A stretch of DNA of 20,274 nucleotides, taken from contig JAFDTZ010000026.1 in the NCBI GenBank assembly GCA_019594305.1, positions 1 through 20,274 of the forward strand, given 5' to 3'. The notes under the pieces are model-generated. The model ran no database searches, was not told where the DNA came from, and was given only the letters and a program-made list of their open reading frames with translations. Below, piece after piece: positions 7,888 to 15,774 of the stretch. The position numbers and the translations under genes are program-made. How positions within the stretch are numbered: position 1 is the stretch's first letter; each line of letters begins with the position of its first letter. This stretch comes from Thermoplasmata archaeon. Its GTDB lineage: Archaea; Thermoplasmatota; Thermoplasmata; Halarchaeoplasmatales; Halarchaeoplasmataceae.

Positions 7888-9708
7888 TTATCTTTGTACC
7901 ATATCCAGCTCTACCGCGAGCTCTTCTGCCATCTTTACATGCTCTCTTAGCACGGCTAGACCTCTCTCCCAGAAGTTCGGGTCAGTGATATCGACGCCGA
8001 TATTTTTTAGCAGATCCTCCGGGTCCTCGGATCCTCCCTTACGTAGAAGATCTAGATACTTTGGTACGAATTCTTTACCTTCCTCTTTGTACATATCATA
8101 AAGTGCTAGTACAAGGAGCTCCCCGAAGGCATAAGCGTAACAGTAGAAGGGATAGTGTACGAAGTGAAGTACATAGGACCACCACCAACCATAGTCCTCG
8201 GTGAGTACTACCGTGTCTCCGAACTCCTCTCTATTAGCCTCCAGCCAAAGCTCGTTGATCTGCTCGGGACGTAGTTCTCCTTTTTCTCTTCTCTCCTTGT
8301 GTAATTTTTGTTCGAATCGGGTCATTATCACCTGTCTGAATACGGTCGCGAAATCAGATTTAAGCTTGTTTCCAAGGAGGTTCATTTTCGTCTGTGGGTC
8401 CTTTACCTCTGACATCAATTTATCGAAAAGAAGCATTTCTCCGAATACACTTGCCATCTCCGCAGTAGTTAAAGGTGTGCTCTGCTGTAGATATCCCTGC
8501 TCCCTTGCCAAATATTGGTGTACACCGTGACCCAGTTCATGGGCCATGGTCATCATATCCCTTGTTTTATCGGTGAAGTTCAACATAATGTATGGGTGGA
8601 CCGAAGGTACGGTCGATGCACTGTAAGCACCTCCTCTCTTCCCCTTTTTCAACTCTGCATCTATCCATCCATTATCGAAAAATTGCTCGACGATATCTCT
8701 CAATTCAGGTGAGAACTTACCATAGGCATCAAGCACCTGGCTTTTACTATCTTCGTAGGTTACATCGGGAGTTCCGCCCGGAAGTGGGCAATAGCGGTCG
8801 TAATCATACAATGTATCGTATCCCAGTATATCTCGTGTTAAAGAATAGAACTGTTGTACGATATCTACATTGTTAATACATGCCTGTATCAGAGCGTCGA
8901 CTGTTTCCTTCTTGACACGATTGTTCAAGTTTCTTGGTGTCATCGGATCTGGATATCCTCTAAATTCCCCAATAGTCGAGTGGTTGAGAACAATATTGTT
9001 GAAGATAAAGGTCAATAGTTTCTTTCTATCCTTGAAAGCTTCCGTAATGCTTTTAGAAGCGGCTATTCTAACCTCTCTGTTTGAAGAGTATAATTGAGAT
9101 AACGCCTGATCCAAAACCATCTCCTTCTTTTCTCCCTCGACCTCGTAGGACACATTTATTTCACCAATAGTTTCATCGAAGAGCCGGACAAAGGCTTTCT
9201 TCCCTGTATTCTGAAGCGATTCGACGAGTTGTTCTTCCTTCTCCGACAGCATGTATGGTGTGTGTCTTCTCCATTGCCTAAGGTAATTTTTGTATTTTTT
9301 GAGCTCTTCGGATTCTATGTATTCTTCGGCCTTTTCATCATCCAGTGATTGCCAGTCGAGTTCGAAGAAAATTAATTTGTTTGACACTTCACTTATCTTT
9401 TCCTGCGCTTTGGCAAAAAGAGCACCCCTGTCGGGATCCTGAGTATTCTGCGAGTAGCATAGCATCGCGTAAGATGCTACTTTTCCAATGGATTCGTATA
9501 TCTCTTCGTATTCTTTGAGCGCACTCTTTAACTCGGATGGTTTTAACCCACCGATCTTGATTTTTCCTTTATATCTATCACGAAAGTCATCCGCTCTCTC
9601 GATTGTTTCGGTGATATCCTTTTCTATTTCAGGATCATCGATGCCTTCGTAAAAGTCGGTTAGGTTCCAACTGATACCTTCGGCAGTACTTGTTTTACCT
9701 TCAGTCAT
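7888..9708 (-). CDS. pepF: Oligoendopeptidase F (M3B zinc metallopeptidase)
   Basis: A cytoplasmic zinc peptidase that cleaves short peptides. Numbered from the ATG at 9708 (606 residues), the zinc motif is HELGH at 390-394 (MTMAHELGHGVHQYL), with the third ligand probably Glu417 in TTAEMASVFGE. The N-terminus ISWNLTDFYEGIDDP is the usual start of M3B proteins. A longer frame begins at 9768 but adds 20 residues that do not look like the family and runs through a TATA box (9727-9735) that lies about 23 bases before the ATG at 9708, so I prefer 9708. With that spacing the mRNA may be leaderless. No signal peptide. It may finish the digestion of peptides released by the secreted protease elsewhere in this window (inference). 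Confidence 0.94.
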   Translation of the reverse strand: MTEGKTSTAEGISWNLTDFYEGIDDPEIEKDITETIERADDFRDRYKGKIKIGGLKPSELKSALKEYEEIYESIGKVASYAMLCYSQNTQDPDRGALFAKAQEKISEVSNKLIFFELDWQSLDDEKAEEYIESEELKKYKNYLRQWRRHTPYMLSEKEEQLVESLQNTGKKAFVRLFDETIGEINVSYEVEGEKKEMVLDQALSQLYSSNREVRIAASKSITEAFKDRKKLLTFIFNNIVLNHSTIGEFRGYPDPMTPRNLNNRVKKETVDALIQACINNVDIVQQFYSLTRDILGYDTLYDYDRYCPLPGGTPDVTYEDSKSQVLDAYGKFSPELRDIVEQFFDNGWIDAELKKGKRGGAYSASTVPSVHPYIMLNFTDKTRDMMTMAHELGHGVHQYLAREQGYLQQSTPLTTAEMASVFGEMLLFDKLMSEVKDPQTKMNLLGNKLKSDFATVFRQVIMTRFEQKLHKERREKGELRPEQINELWLEANREEFGDTVVLTEDYGWWWSYVLHFVHYPFYCYAYAFGELLVLALYDMYKEEGKEFVPKYLDLLRKGGSEDPEDLLKNIGVDITDPNFWERGLAVLREHVKMAEELAVELDMVQR

Positions 9709-9726
9709 GATTTCACTATATCCTCC

Positions 9727-9735
9727 AAATATATA
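9727..9735 (-). promoter_or_regulatory. TATA box of the oligoendopeptidase gene
   Basis: TATATATTT on the minus strand is centred about 23 bases before the ATG at 9708, the spacing expected for a transcript that begins at or next to the start codon. This separates the peptidase gene from the signalling-type operon ending at 9784. Confidence 0.55.
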
Positions 9736-9783
9736 CTCAATGATAAAGTTTACCGTAAATATTTTCACCGCGAGTTGACATAT

Positions 9784-10368
9784 TTAATCAAAATAATCTT
9801 CTATATCTTCGAGCAATTTTATCTTTTTAAAAGGCGGTAAAATTAGGTATCCAGGATGTCCCTGAAGATCTATGGGCGAGCGAGGAAATACTTCTTTATC
9901 AACAAAATAATTAGACAAAAAGAAACGTTTTGCCCCGGGATTGATGGGTTTTGTGATAAGATATCCGGGGGTTTCCTGTGCAGAAAGCAACAATAGTCTA
10001 TATCCTATCTTTTTTTTCCTCATACGTTCGGAAGTTTCTATACCCCTCAGAACATATATGGGCTCACCATCTTTTGCCGAGCTCATCCACTCTTCCACAA
10101 AGACCCACCCTATGACAAACCTATCTTTCACACAAAAAATTAGGATCGGTCTGGGGAATTTTCTCAGCCAAACTTTAAAGGTTTCTTTATATGTAACTAT
10201 GCCCAGTTCTTTTAAAAAAGATAGGGGCGGTCCCTCTTTCTGGTCTATCTTGAACTGGTCCACCTCTTTTGAGTTGGACAACTTGAAGTATTTCTGCTCT
10301 CCATGTCTCGTTAATAATTCCAAGTAAAACAACCGTCGCTCTAATCCGGATAAAGGATCCAGACACAA
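9784..10368 (-). CDS. GNAT-like acyltransferase domain protein
   Basis: A 194-residue protein that I read as a divergent GNAT N-acetyltransferase. A beta strand and helix with IYVLRGIETSERMRKKKIGYRLLLL (about 104-128) resemble the acetyl-CoA binding strand-loop-helix, and the later NPGAKRFFLSNYF (about 143-155) resembles the C-terminal GNAT motif. The substrate is unknown. It is the last gene of the eight-gene minus-strand unit. The start is a TTG at 10368 that overlaps the previous gene by 28 bases and has GAGG 8 bases upstream; a TTG at 10332 would avoid the overlap but lacks a ribosome binding site. Family call moderate, start uncertain. Confidence 0.6.
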   Translation of the reverse strand: MCLDPLSGLERRLFYLELLTRHGEQKYFKLSNSKEVDQFKIDQKEGPPLSFLKELGIVTYKETFKVWLRKFPRPILIFCVKDRFVIGWVFVEEWMSSAKDGEPIYVLRGIETSERMRKKKIGYRLLLLSAQETPGYLITKPINPGAKRFFLSNYFVDKEVFPRSPIDLQGHPGYLILPPFKKIKLLEDIEDYFD

Positions 10369-10958
10369 TCATTGTTCCTCATAGTCATGTTTAGTTCTGT
10401 TTCGGTAATGCCTGCTTTTTCCAGTAGAATAGGCAGCCATTCTTCGGGTGCTCTTTTGTCGTCTGCGTTAGGCGTTACCGCTTCTACCTGAGCATACCTA
10501 ACCGGTCTTCCACCGACTTTTATCCTTTCCGAAGCCGCGCTGCGGAAGGTTTGATGTATGATACATTGTGAATCCACTGCACCGGGTTTTACCGTAGCAT
10601 TGTAGAATTCAGCCACTTCTTTATGAATTCCTGCGAATTCGCCAATCCTTTTGGTATACTCCTGCCAACCTCGTGTGAAAGGACATGTTTGAGTTACCAC
10701 ACAATTATTTGTGGGGCATCTGACAGTCTCAAAGGCAGAGATAATAGATTCGCCCTTTTGTAGACTATCTATGAAATCGTCCCAGCTGGAATATTCCTCT
10801 TTAGGCATGCTTTTGGCAAGAGAGCTAGCCAAACTCATGAGATAGTTGTTCATACCGGCAGCACCCTGCTTGTCACCGATATCCTCCAAAAAGAGATACG
10901 CGGCAACATCAACGAAGGGGTTGTGTTCTCCTAGTTGTGCTTTCCTTTCTTCATGCAT
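10341..10958 (-). CDS. Cysteine-rich protein of unknown function, paralogue B
   Basis: I do not recognise the family with certainty. The protein (205 residues from the ATG at 10958) is mostly helical and shares a core with its upstream neighbour: an N-terminal helix with a Trp-containing WDDFIDSL segment, a Cys-rich middle (CPTNNC, TCPFT), then a helix with VAEFYNATVK and the motif QCIIHQTFRS, followed by a C-terminal helical pair ending NNDCVWILYPD. Conserved Cys and His suggest a metal, cofactor or thiol-based site (inference). A TTG at 10964 would overlap the upstream gene by 4 bases; the ATG at 10958 is 10 bases from GGAGG and is preferred. V4R-like or ATC-hydrolase-like ligand-binding folds are possible but unproven. 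Confidence 0.75.
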   Translation of the reverse strand: MHEERKAQLGEHNPFVDVAAYLFLEDIGDKQGAAGMNNYLMSLASSLAKSMPKEEYSSWDDFIDSLQKGESIISAFETVRCPTNNCVVTQTCPFTRGWQEYTKRIGEFAGIHKEVAEFYNATVKPGAVDSQCIIHQTFRSAASERIKVGGRPVRYAQVEAVTPNADDKRAPEEWLPILLEKAGITETELNMTMRNNDCVWILYPD

Positions 10959-10960
10959 AT

Positions 10961-11590
10961 TCAATCAGCCTCCTCTTTTCCTCTTAATCTTGCTCCTTTC
11001 ATCAGTATTCCATAGACACAGGCATAATTCCTTAGTAGACTTCTTACATATTCGGGATTTATACCTATTTTTTCTAGACTTTTTATGGCGATCTTTGTAT
11101 CTCCACGGAAGCCCCTATTAGCTAACTGTACACATTCTAGAGGTTGGTTTTCTACCGTGATATTTTTAGAGACTTCGGACCTAAACTTTTGGTGAATTAC
11201 ACAAAAGTTACAAACTGCCGTATTCTGTACAGTGTTGTTGTACTCTTCTGCAACCGCTCTATCGGCTTCGGGTATCTCACCTACACTGTATCTTATCCTC
11301 TCAATGGTGGGTGTGAATACACATGTTTCCAATGCATATATGTACCCGACCACATCGCCATCTACGTCTGTTATTGCAAGGTCAGTAAGTGCAACGACAT
11401 CACCCTCAATAGAGTAAGCCGTTCTGCCTTCCTTCAACGCTACATTGAAAGAAGGCCATCCCATATACGCCTCTTCACCTATACGTTTTGCCAGGTTTTC
11501 GCCTACACGGGACCAATACTGAATTGCGCCTTCTATACCTGCTTTTTCGCTCATATTTTTTATTAGAGAGACTAGTGCTACATCTAGCAA
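10961..11590 (-). CDS. Cysteine-rich protein of unknown function, paralogue A
   Basis: A 209-residue paralogue of the following gene. Shared features are a Trp in GWPSFNVAL, a strand-rich stretch (VVALTDLAITDVDGDVVGYI), CVFT aligned with the other copy's CPFT, VAEEYNNTVQ, and CNFCVIHQKFRS with a Cys-x2-Cys-x2-His arrangement where paralogue B keeps only Cys-x2-His. Another Cys near the C-terminus (NYACVYG) matches NDCVW. No signal peptide or membrane segment. The start is a TTG: GGAGGTGA lies 6 bases before it, which decides the start. The gene begins one base after the coiled-coil protein's stop. The function is unknown; a metal- or ligand-binding sensor is one possibility. Confidence 0.78.
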   Translation of the reverse strand: MLDVALVSLIKNMSEKAGIEGAIQYWSRVGENLAKRIGEEAYMGWPSFNVALKEGRTAYSIEGDVVALTDLAITDVDGDVVGYIYALETCVFTPTIERIRYSVGEIPEADRAVAEEYNNTVQNTAVCNFCVIHQKFRSEVSKNITVENQPLECVQLANRGFRGDTKIAIKSLEKIGINPEYVRSLLRNYACVYGILMKGARLRGKEEAD

Positions 11591-11591
11591 T

Positions 11592-13154
11592 TTACTTCAC
11601 CTCCATATTATTTGGTGCTTTCATATATATCGTCCACCTGTTTCTTTTGATGGTGGTTAGTATATCGTCATTAATTAATTCGCTCAAAATCGCTTCTATC
11701 TCAGCCTTATCTAGCTCCTCCACTTCCCTATTAAGTCTTGCTAGGGTACATCCGTCCTCGGATATTCGTGATAATATCAATTCTTTTGAGCTGAGTGCTT
11801 CATCCACCTCCGATGCCTCTTCCTCCGATATCTCTTCCTCCGATACCTCTTCCTCCGATACCTCTTCCTCAATTATCGAGATATCATCGGCGGACTTCCT
11901 CTCATATATAGTCCACCGACCCCGCTTTAGTTTATTAAGCATGTCTTTTTCCAACATAGATTCTATCTTACTATCAACATCGTCCACAACGTCGCCTACG
12001 GTGTTTTCGATAGCATTCAATGTCCCACCGCCCTCGGGGATCGCATAATAGATGAATTTCTCTTCCTCTGTTAGATCGTCATATGCTTCAATATCCGCCC
12101 CTGACAACTTACCTATTTCCTTCTCTAACTTGGCAACTTCCATGTCTAGAGTAGCGGAAAGTTCCCCCAATCTGTTCTCCAGATCAGTCTTTTCTTTTTC
12201 GAAGAGCTCCAAAGAGGAAATATCTTCTTCTATATCCTTGAGTACGTTTGTGGAACTTTCCAATTCATCTAACCTTCTATTGTATTCTGAAAAACGATCT
12301 TGGATCATTATCTCTATATTTTTCTCCAGGGAGGACATACGTTCTTCCATTTCATTAAATTTAGAATTAAGCTGGTTCGTTAATGAAGATACTATGTGTG
12401 TGGTATTGTTAAATCTGGTTTCTATTTGATTAGTCCTTTCAATCAATGTAGTAACTTTATCTATGGCGAACTCAAGGCTCTTGGCCTTCATCATCGCCCT
12501 GAAATTCTTCGGTTCGTAATGAGGTATGTTCTCTATTAATTTGGAAAGAAGTTCGGTATACGTTGAATGCACCTGTTTCGCAGAGATGAGTTTTTGTTCT
12601 ATACTGGGAACAAGATTTTTTACCCTTATCTTTCTTCCATCAAACTGAAACAACTCACTGCCGCTAGTACGACTCCGCATCAGCTCCAAAGCATCTCTCA
12701 CCTTTATATCCATATCGTGGGTTCCAAGATTACGTTTCATCGATAATACTATGTCTTCGAGAGTGCTTTCGTACACATTTTCAAGTATCTTCGGAGGTAT
12801 TTTCGACACATCTAAAGATTCCCCAAAACCGATCTCATCCATCACATTGTGAAGTTTTTTATCTACGTCTTTAATTTGTTTTTTCGCAAGGCCTACGTTC
12901 TTTTCAACATCTTCCGATTCAACTTTCCTTTCGGTTTCCCTCTTGATATCCTTTAACTGTTTGTCGGTTTCGTCTATAAATCCCTGAAGATTCTTTCTTA
13001 GTGTGTTAAAATTTTTAGTAAATTGGCTGTAATCATTCTCTATACTTTCAAGTACATCTATGATCTCGTGTTCCCAAGTACTTTTTTGGGGACCTTCTTG
13101 GGCGGACGGGGTGTCTCCCGAATTTTTCCTCAAGTAATCCGGTCTGTCTTCCAT
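11592..13154 (-). CDS. Long coiled-coil protein with two C-terminal winged-helix domains
   Basis: A 520-residue cytoplasmic protein of unknown function. The first two thirds are charged heptad-rich helices (about 30-105 and 230-350), broken by a globular segment (about 110-225). At the C-terminus two similar winged-helix domains (about 361-420 and 452-513) each end in K-R-x-R-W-T-I-Y and are joined by an acidic linker made of EEEVS-type pentapeptide repeats. The duplication is clear by eye. The domains may bind DNA or, as in many archaeal adaptors, protein partners. A longer frame starts at a GTG (13205) inside the previous gene; the ATG at 13154, 8 bases after that gene's stop and with AAGGA upstream, is preferred. 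It looks like a structural or scaffold member of this operon (inference). Confidence 0.8.
   Translation of the reverse strand: MEDRPDYLRKNSGDTPSAQEGPQKSTWEHEIIDVLESIENDYSQFTKNFNTLRKNLQGFIDETDKQLKDIKRETERKVESEDVEKNVGLAKKQIKDVDKKLHNVMDEIGFGESLDVSKIPPKILENVYESTLEDIVLSMKRNLGTHDMDIKVRDALELMRSRTSGSELFQFDGRKIRVKNLVPSIEQKLISAKQVHSTYTELLSKLIENIPHYEPKNFRAMMKAKSLEFAIDKVTTLIERTNQIETRFNNTTHIVSSLTNQLNSKFNEMEERMSSLEKNIEIMIQDRFSEYNRRLDELESSTNVLKDIEEDISSLELFEKEKTDLENRLGELSATLDMEVAKLEKEIGKLSGADIEAYDDLTEEEKFIYYAIPEGGGTLNAIENTVGDVVDDVDSKIESMLEKDMLNKLKRGRWTIYERKSADDISIIEEEVSEEEVSEEEISEEEASEVDEALSSKELILSRISEDGCTLARLNREVEELDKAEIEAILSELINDDILTTIKRNRWTIYMKAPNNMEVK
11806..11870 (-). repeat. 15-bp tandem repeat encoding an acidic linker
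   Basis: About four imperfect copies of a 15-bp unit (plus strand TCCTCCGATACCTCT) lie in frame within the coiled-coil gene and encode repeating Glu-Glu-x-Ser-Glu. They form the linker between the two winged-helix domains. Two neighbouring copies are identical, so the copy number probably changes by slippage. Confidence 0.8.
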
Positions 13155-13162
13155 GAATATCC

Positions 13163-13966
13163 TTATATGAATTTCTTCAATTTTCTCTGTAATTCTATCT
13201 TCCACATCTTCTTGTATTCTTGGGCTTGAACGTCACCTATCAGCCTCTTTAAATGATTGTCAACAACCATATCAAGGAACAATAACCATTGATCATCATC
13301 CATGTAAGGTGCGGACGTACCTAGCTCGTTGAAGGTTACCGAAACAATCTGATCTACCTGGCCGATACCGATAGATTTTTTAATCTTCTCCTTGATAAAT
13401 TCGAGGGCCTTGATATTCTTTTTAAATTGTCTAGTATGTTGAAAGCGTTCTACGAAAAGTTGTCTGGAAAGATCTTTTAATTCTTTACGTACCTCATCAG
13501 GATACTGTGAAAGTACATCTTCAGTCATGGGTTTCTGCTCGAATATATGGTGTAGGACCTTCGTGGTCTTGACTACGTCGTCTAAAATGTCACCCATCTT
13601 ACTTATATCCTCTCTTTTGGACAGGAGACACGTTAGAAATGAGTTGTCTCCTACGGAGGCAACGATGGCCATACCGCGTTTCCATTGTTCGATGGATATT
13701 TCAAGGTCTTCACCCCTGAGTTTATTGCATAGATGCGGCAGGTTTGATCTGAAGGTACTCAACAATTGATATTGCTGGGGCGTTAGTTTATCCGGGATAG
13801 ATGTAGAGAATATTCTTCCGTCAACACCGATGAACAGGTTCATGTCTATGTCGGTGCGAGCTATAAGGTTATCTAATTCTATTTCTAACATGTACTTGAG
13901 CTGGGAGACATTTTCTGCCTCCATCCTGCGATCAAGTTCCTTCTTCTTCATGATCCTTGCTGCCAC
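13163..13966 (-). CDS. Roadblock/LC7-like domain protein
   Basis: A 267-residue protein. Residues about 22-143 have the Roadblock/LC7 pattern: a first helix, a strand with NLFIGVDGRIFSTSIP, a long middle helix, a beta hairpin with LEISIEQWKRGMAIVASVG and FLTCLLSK, and a last helix. In prokaryotes this fold typically dimerises and partners with small GTPases or polymerising ATPases. The rest (about 150-267) is helical and basic and is not recognised. The start is a GTG with AGGTGG 4 bases before it and 8 bases after the KaiC-like gene; an ATG five codons in is the alternative. Domain assignment is by pattern only. Its place beside the KaiC-like ATPase suggests a regulator or scaffold (inference). 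Confidence 0.72.
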   Translation of the reverse strand: MAARIMKKKELDRRMEAENVSQLKYMLEIELDNLIARTDIDMNLFIGVDGRIFSTSIPDKLTPQQYQLLSTFRSNLPHLCNKLRGEDLEISIEQWKRGMAIVASVGDNSFLTCLLSKREDISKMGDILDDVVKTTKVLHHIFEQKPMTEDVLSQYPDEVRKELKDLSRQLFVERFQHTRQFKKNIKALEFIKEKIKKSIGIGQVDQIVSVTFNELGTSAPYMDDDQWLLFLDMVVDNHLKRLIGDVQAQEYKKMWKIELQRKLKKFI

Positions 13967-13974
13967 GTTTCCAC

Positions 13975-14847
13975 CTAATCTCGGTATGATGATAAAATTA
14001 TTTCAAGTATCTCGTCCGGTGAGTAATTGTAATTCCATTCCTCTCGCATTCGTTCGATCTTCTCCACCATTAGCTCCGGAAGGTCGATGGCCTCGGCTGT
14101 TTCCAATGCACTCTTGAAGGATTCATCATAATCCGCCTTTGTTTCCTCATTTACCTCAACGGGTGTAGATCTAACAACTACCCCTGCGCCCTTTACGAAT
14201 ACGTAGGGATAAAGACCTTCTCCGTGATTGGTCCCCCTCATCTTTATTATTTTGAAGGTTCTGTTGAAGGCGCCTCCCACAGGGAAGTACTCAAGATGGA
14301 AAACACCATCCGAGAGGTATATCGGAAGAAGTACATCCTCCCCTACTATCTCTCCGGGTTTCGAATGTTCCTCTACCGTCGCCATAACCGTTCCCAGTTC
14401 TTTGAGAGGCGAGAATAGTTTTTCCAGCAGCTCTCTTTGGGAAAGTTTATCCTTGGTTGACCAAATTACAGGAGTTAGAGGGTCTATTATGACCCTTGTT
14501 TTAATATCATAATCTTTTCTCGCCTTTACTAGTTTGGGCAATTGTTCTTCTATCATTTCTTTAAAGTTCTGGCCGCTCAGATGTATGAAGAACAGTGATT
14601 TCTCATGATGCTTTTTCATGTCCCATCCCATCATCTCGGCTTCCAGCATTATCTGTTTTGGACTCTCCTCAAGGGTGACAAAAAGAGCTTGTTCGCCTTT
14701 TTCTATGCCTTTCATAGCAAACTGGATGGCAAAGGTCGTTTTACCGGTACCGCTAGCACCCACAACGGTGATGGCAGTGTTCTCTATAAGGCCGCCCTCG
14801 ATAATTTGATCAACGCCATAGATTCCTGTTTCTATCCTTTTTATCAT
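13975..14847 (-). CDS. Single-domain KaiC-like RecA-superfamily ATPase
   Basis: A 290-residue protein with one KaiC-type ATPase domain (about 1-235). The Walker A motif is GASGTGKTT (30-38), the paired catalytic glutamates are Glu60-Glu61 in FVTLEES, Walker B is RVIIDPLTPV (Asp122), and the late KaiC motif reads KMRGTNHGEGLYPYVF. The active site looks intact. Archaeal KaiC-like proteins usually form hexamers and act in signalling or motility (for example FlaH/ArlH); no archaellum genes lie here. The last 50 residues are an acidic helical extension. ATG with AGGTGA 6 bases upstream; 6 bases after the V4R gene and 8 before the Roadblock-like gene, so surely co-transcribed. Confidence 0.88.
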   Translation of the reverse strand: MIKRIETGIYGVDQIIEGGLIENTAITVVGASGTGKTTFAIQFAMKGIEKGEQALFVTLEESPKQIMLEAEMMGWDMKKHHEKSLFFIHLSGQNFKEMIEEQLPKLVKARKDYDIKTRVIIDPLTPVIWSTKDKLSQRELLEKLFSPLKELGTVMATVEEHSKPGEIVGEDVLLPIYLSDGVFHLEYFPVGGAFNRTFKIIKMRGTNHGEGLYPYVFVKGAGVVVRSTPVEVNEETKADYDESFKSALETAEAIDLPELMVEKIERMREEWNYNYSPDEILEIILSSYRD

Positions 14848-14853
14848 ATTCTC

Positions 14854-15774
14854 TCACCTATCATTTTTTTCATCTTTATTCTCTTTGAAGGTTTTTGAAA
14901 CCAACTGTGCAAAGCCTGTGCTTTGTTCGGCTTCTTCAAGTAGATTGATTACTTCAGAATCCTCTATCTTTTCGTCGTCGATGGTTAAACCGTCGATACT
15001 GCTGCACATGGCCTCTGCGAAGGATTCTGTGTCTGCGATCTTGGATGTGATAGTAGACATTATTTTCCAAGGGGGATCGAAATCATCCAATTTTTTGTCT
15101 ATCACACTTTTACCGTATTTGTAATAAGTTTGTCCTATCTTTGTCAGGGACATGTCGTCCTCGATGACATGGAATGATTTCAAGGTGTCAATTCTGTAAT
15201 TCAACTCATCTTCGAGTAGGTCAAGTTCTGAACATATCTTGCTCAAGTCCTCTTCCTGTCGAACCACGTCGATGATCTTTTCATCTATATCATCAAAAGC
15301 GATCCTGTAAACTGCAAGGGGTTGAAAATCTATTCTAAAAAGACAGTTGGGATCGCCCTTGTTTTCACATTCGATCTCTGTTACTTCCGAAGGTACTATT
15401 AGGTCCTCTGTGAAAAAATCCGCAAGAGCATCTGCAACTACGTAACACGTCTTTCTCTTCTTGATATCATAATAGAGATCTTGAACAGGACTGTCTTTGT
15501 TGGAGAGTACCATTGTAAAATTTTTCTTTTTAACAATATCTAATGTTCCAAGCCCCATCTCCTGGAATAAGTCTTGTATGAATTGGAACACGACGGTGTT
15601 CCTTACCTGTTTAGGTGTGTTCGATTTTAACAACTTTCTAGTCTCTACGGGAGGTACGTTGGAATTCTCAATAGCGGTCTTTATTACGGTTTCGAGCTTT
15701 GTTAACTTAGCAAGGATTGAAAATTTTTGTGCCAAACTAAGATCTTCGTCAGCAGCTTCCTCCAACATTTTCAT
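14854..15774 (-). CDS. V4R-domain protein with winged helix
   Basis: A 306-residue protein. Residues about 55-155 fit the V4R (4-vinyl-reductase) domain, a small-molecule-binding fold: VFQFIQDLFQEMGLGTLDIV, then TCYVVADALADFF, and the closing EIECENKGDPNCLFRIDF with the conserved Cys pair. A winged helix follows (about 160-225: DEKIIDVVRQEEDLSKICSEL through SLTKIGQTYYKYG), then an acidic helical tail. I infer a ligand sensor passing a signal through the winged helix. The ATG at 15774 overlaps the previous gene's TGA (ATGA), typical of coupled translation; a TTG at 15783 is the longer alternative. Confidence 0.82.
   Translation of the reverse strand: MKMLEEAADEDLSLAQKFSILAKLTKLETVIKTAIENSNVPPVETRKLLKSNTPKQVRNTVVFQFIQDLFQEMGLGTLDIVKKKNFTMVLSNKDSPVQDLYYDIKKRKTCYVVADALADFFTEDLIVPSEVTEIECENKGDPNCLFRIDFQPLAVYRIAFDDIDEKIIDVVRQEEDLSKICSELDLLEDELNYRIDTLKSFHVIEDDMSLTKIGQTYYKYGKSVIDKKLDDFDPPWKIMSTITSKIADTESFAEAMCSSIDGLTIDDEKIEDSEVINLLEEAEQSTGFAQLVSKTFKENKDEKNDR

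Noticed and set aside
9709..9768. N-terminal extension of the oligoendopeptidase with hydrophobic residues, possible signal peptide
   Set aside because: It spans the TATA box and a GGAGG, does not resemble the family, and lacks a cleavage-type end; M3B peptidases are cytoplasmic.
10187..10372. 61-codon frame beginning with an ATG close to a GAGG
   Set aside because: It lies entirely inside the GNAT-like gene in another frame and shows no domain; the GNAT-like frame is longer and better patterned.
11806..11870. Possible CRISPR-like or regulatory repeat array
   Set aside because: Units of 15 bp are contiguous, in frame and without spacers; they encode the acidic linker.
11488..12048. 186-codon Ser-rich open frame antisense to the coiled-coil gene
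   Set aside because: The Ser/Leu-rich sequence is what antisense reading of Glu- and Asp-rich coiled-coil codons gives; the sense strand has the operon structure and ribosome binding sites.
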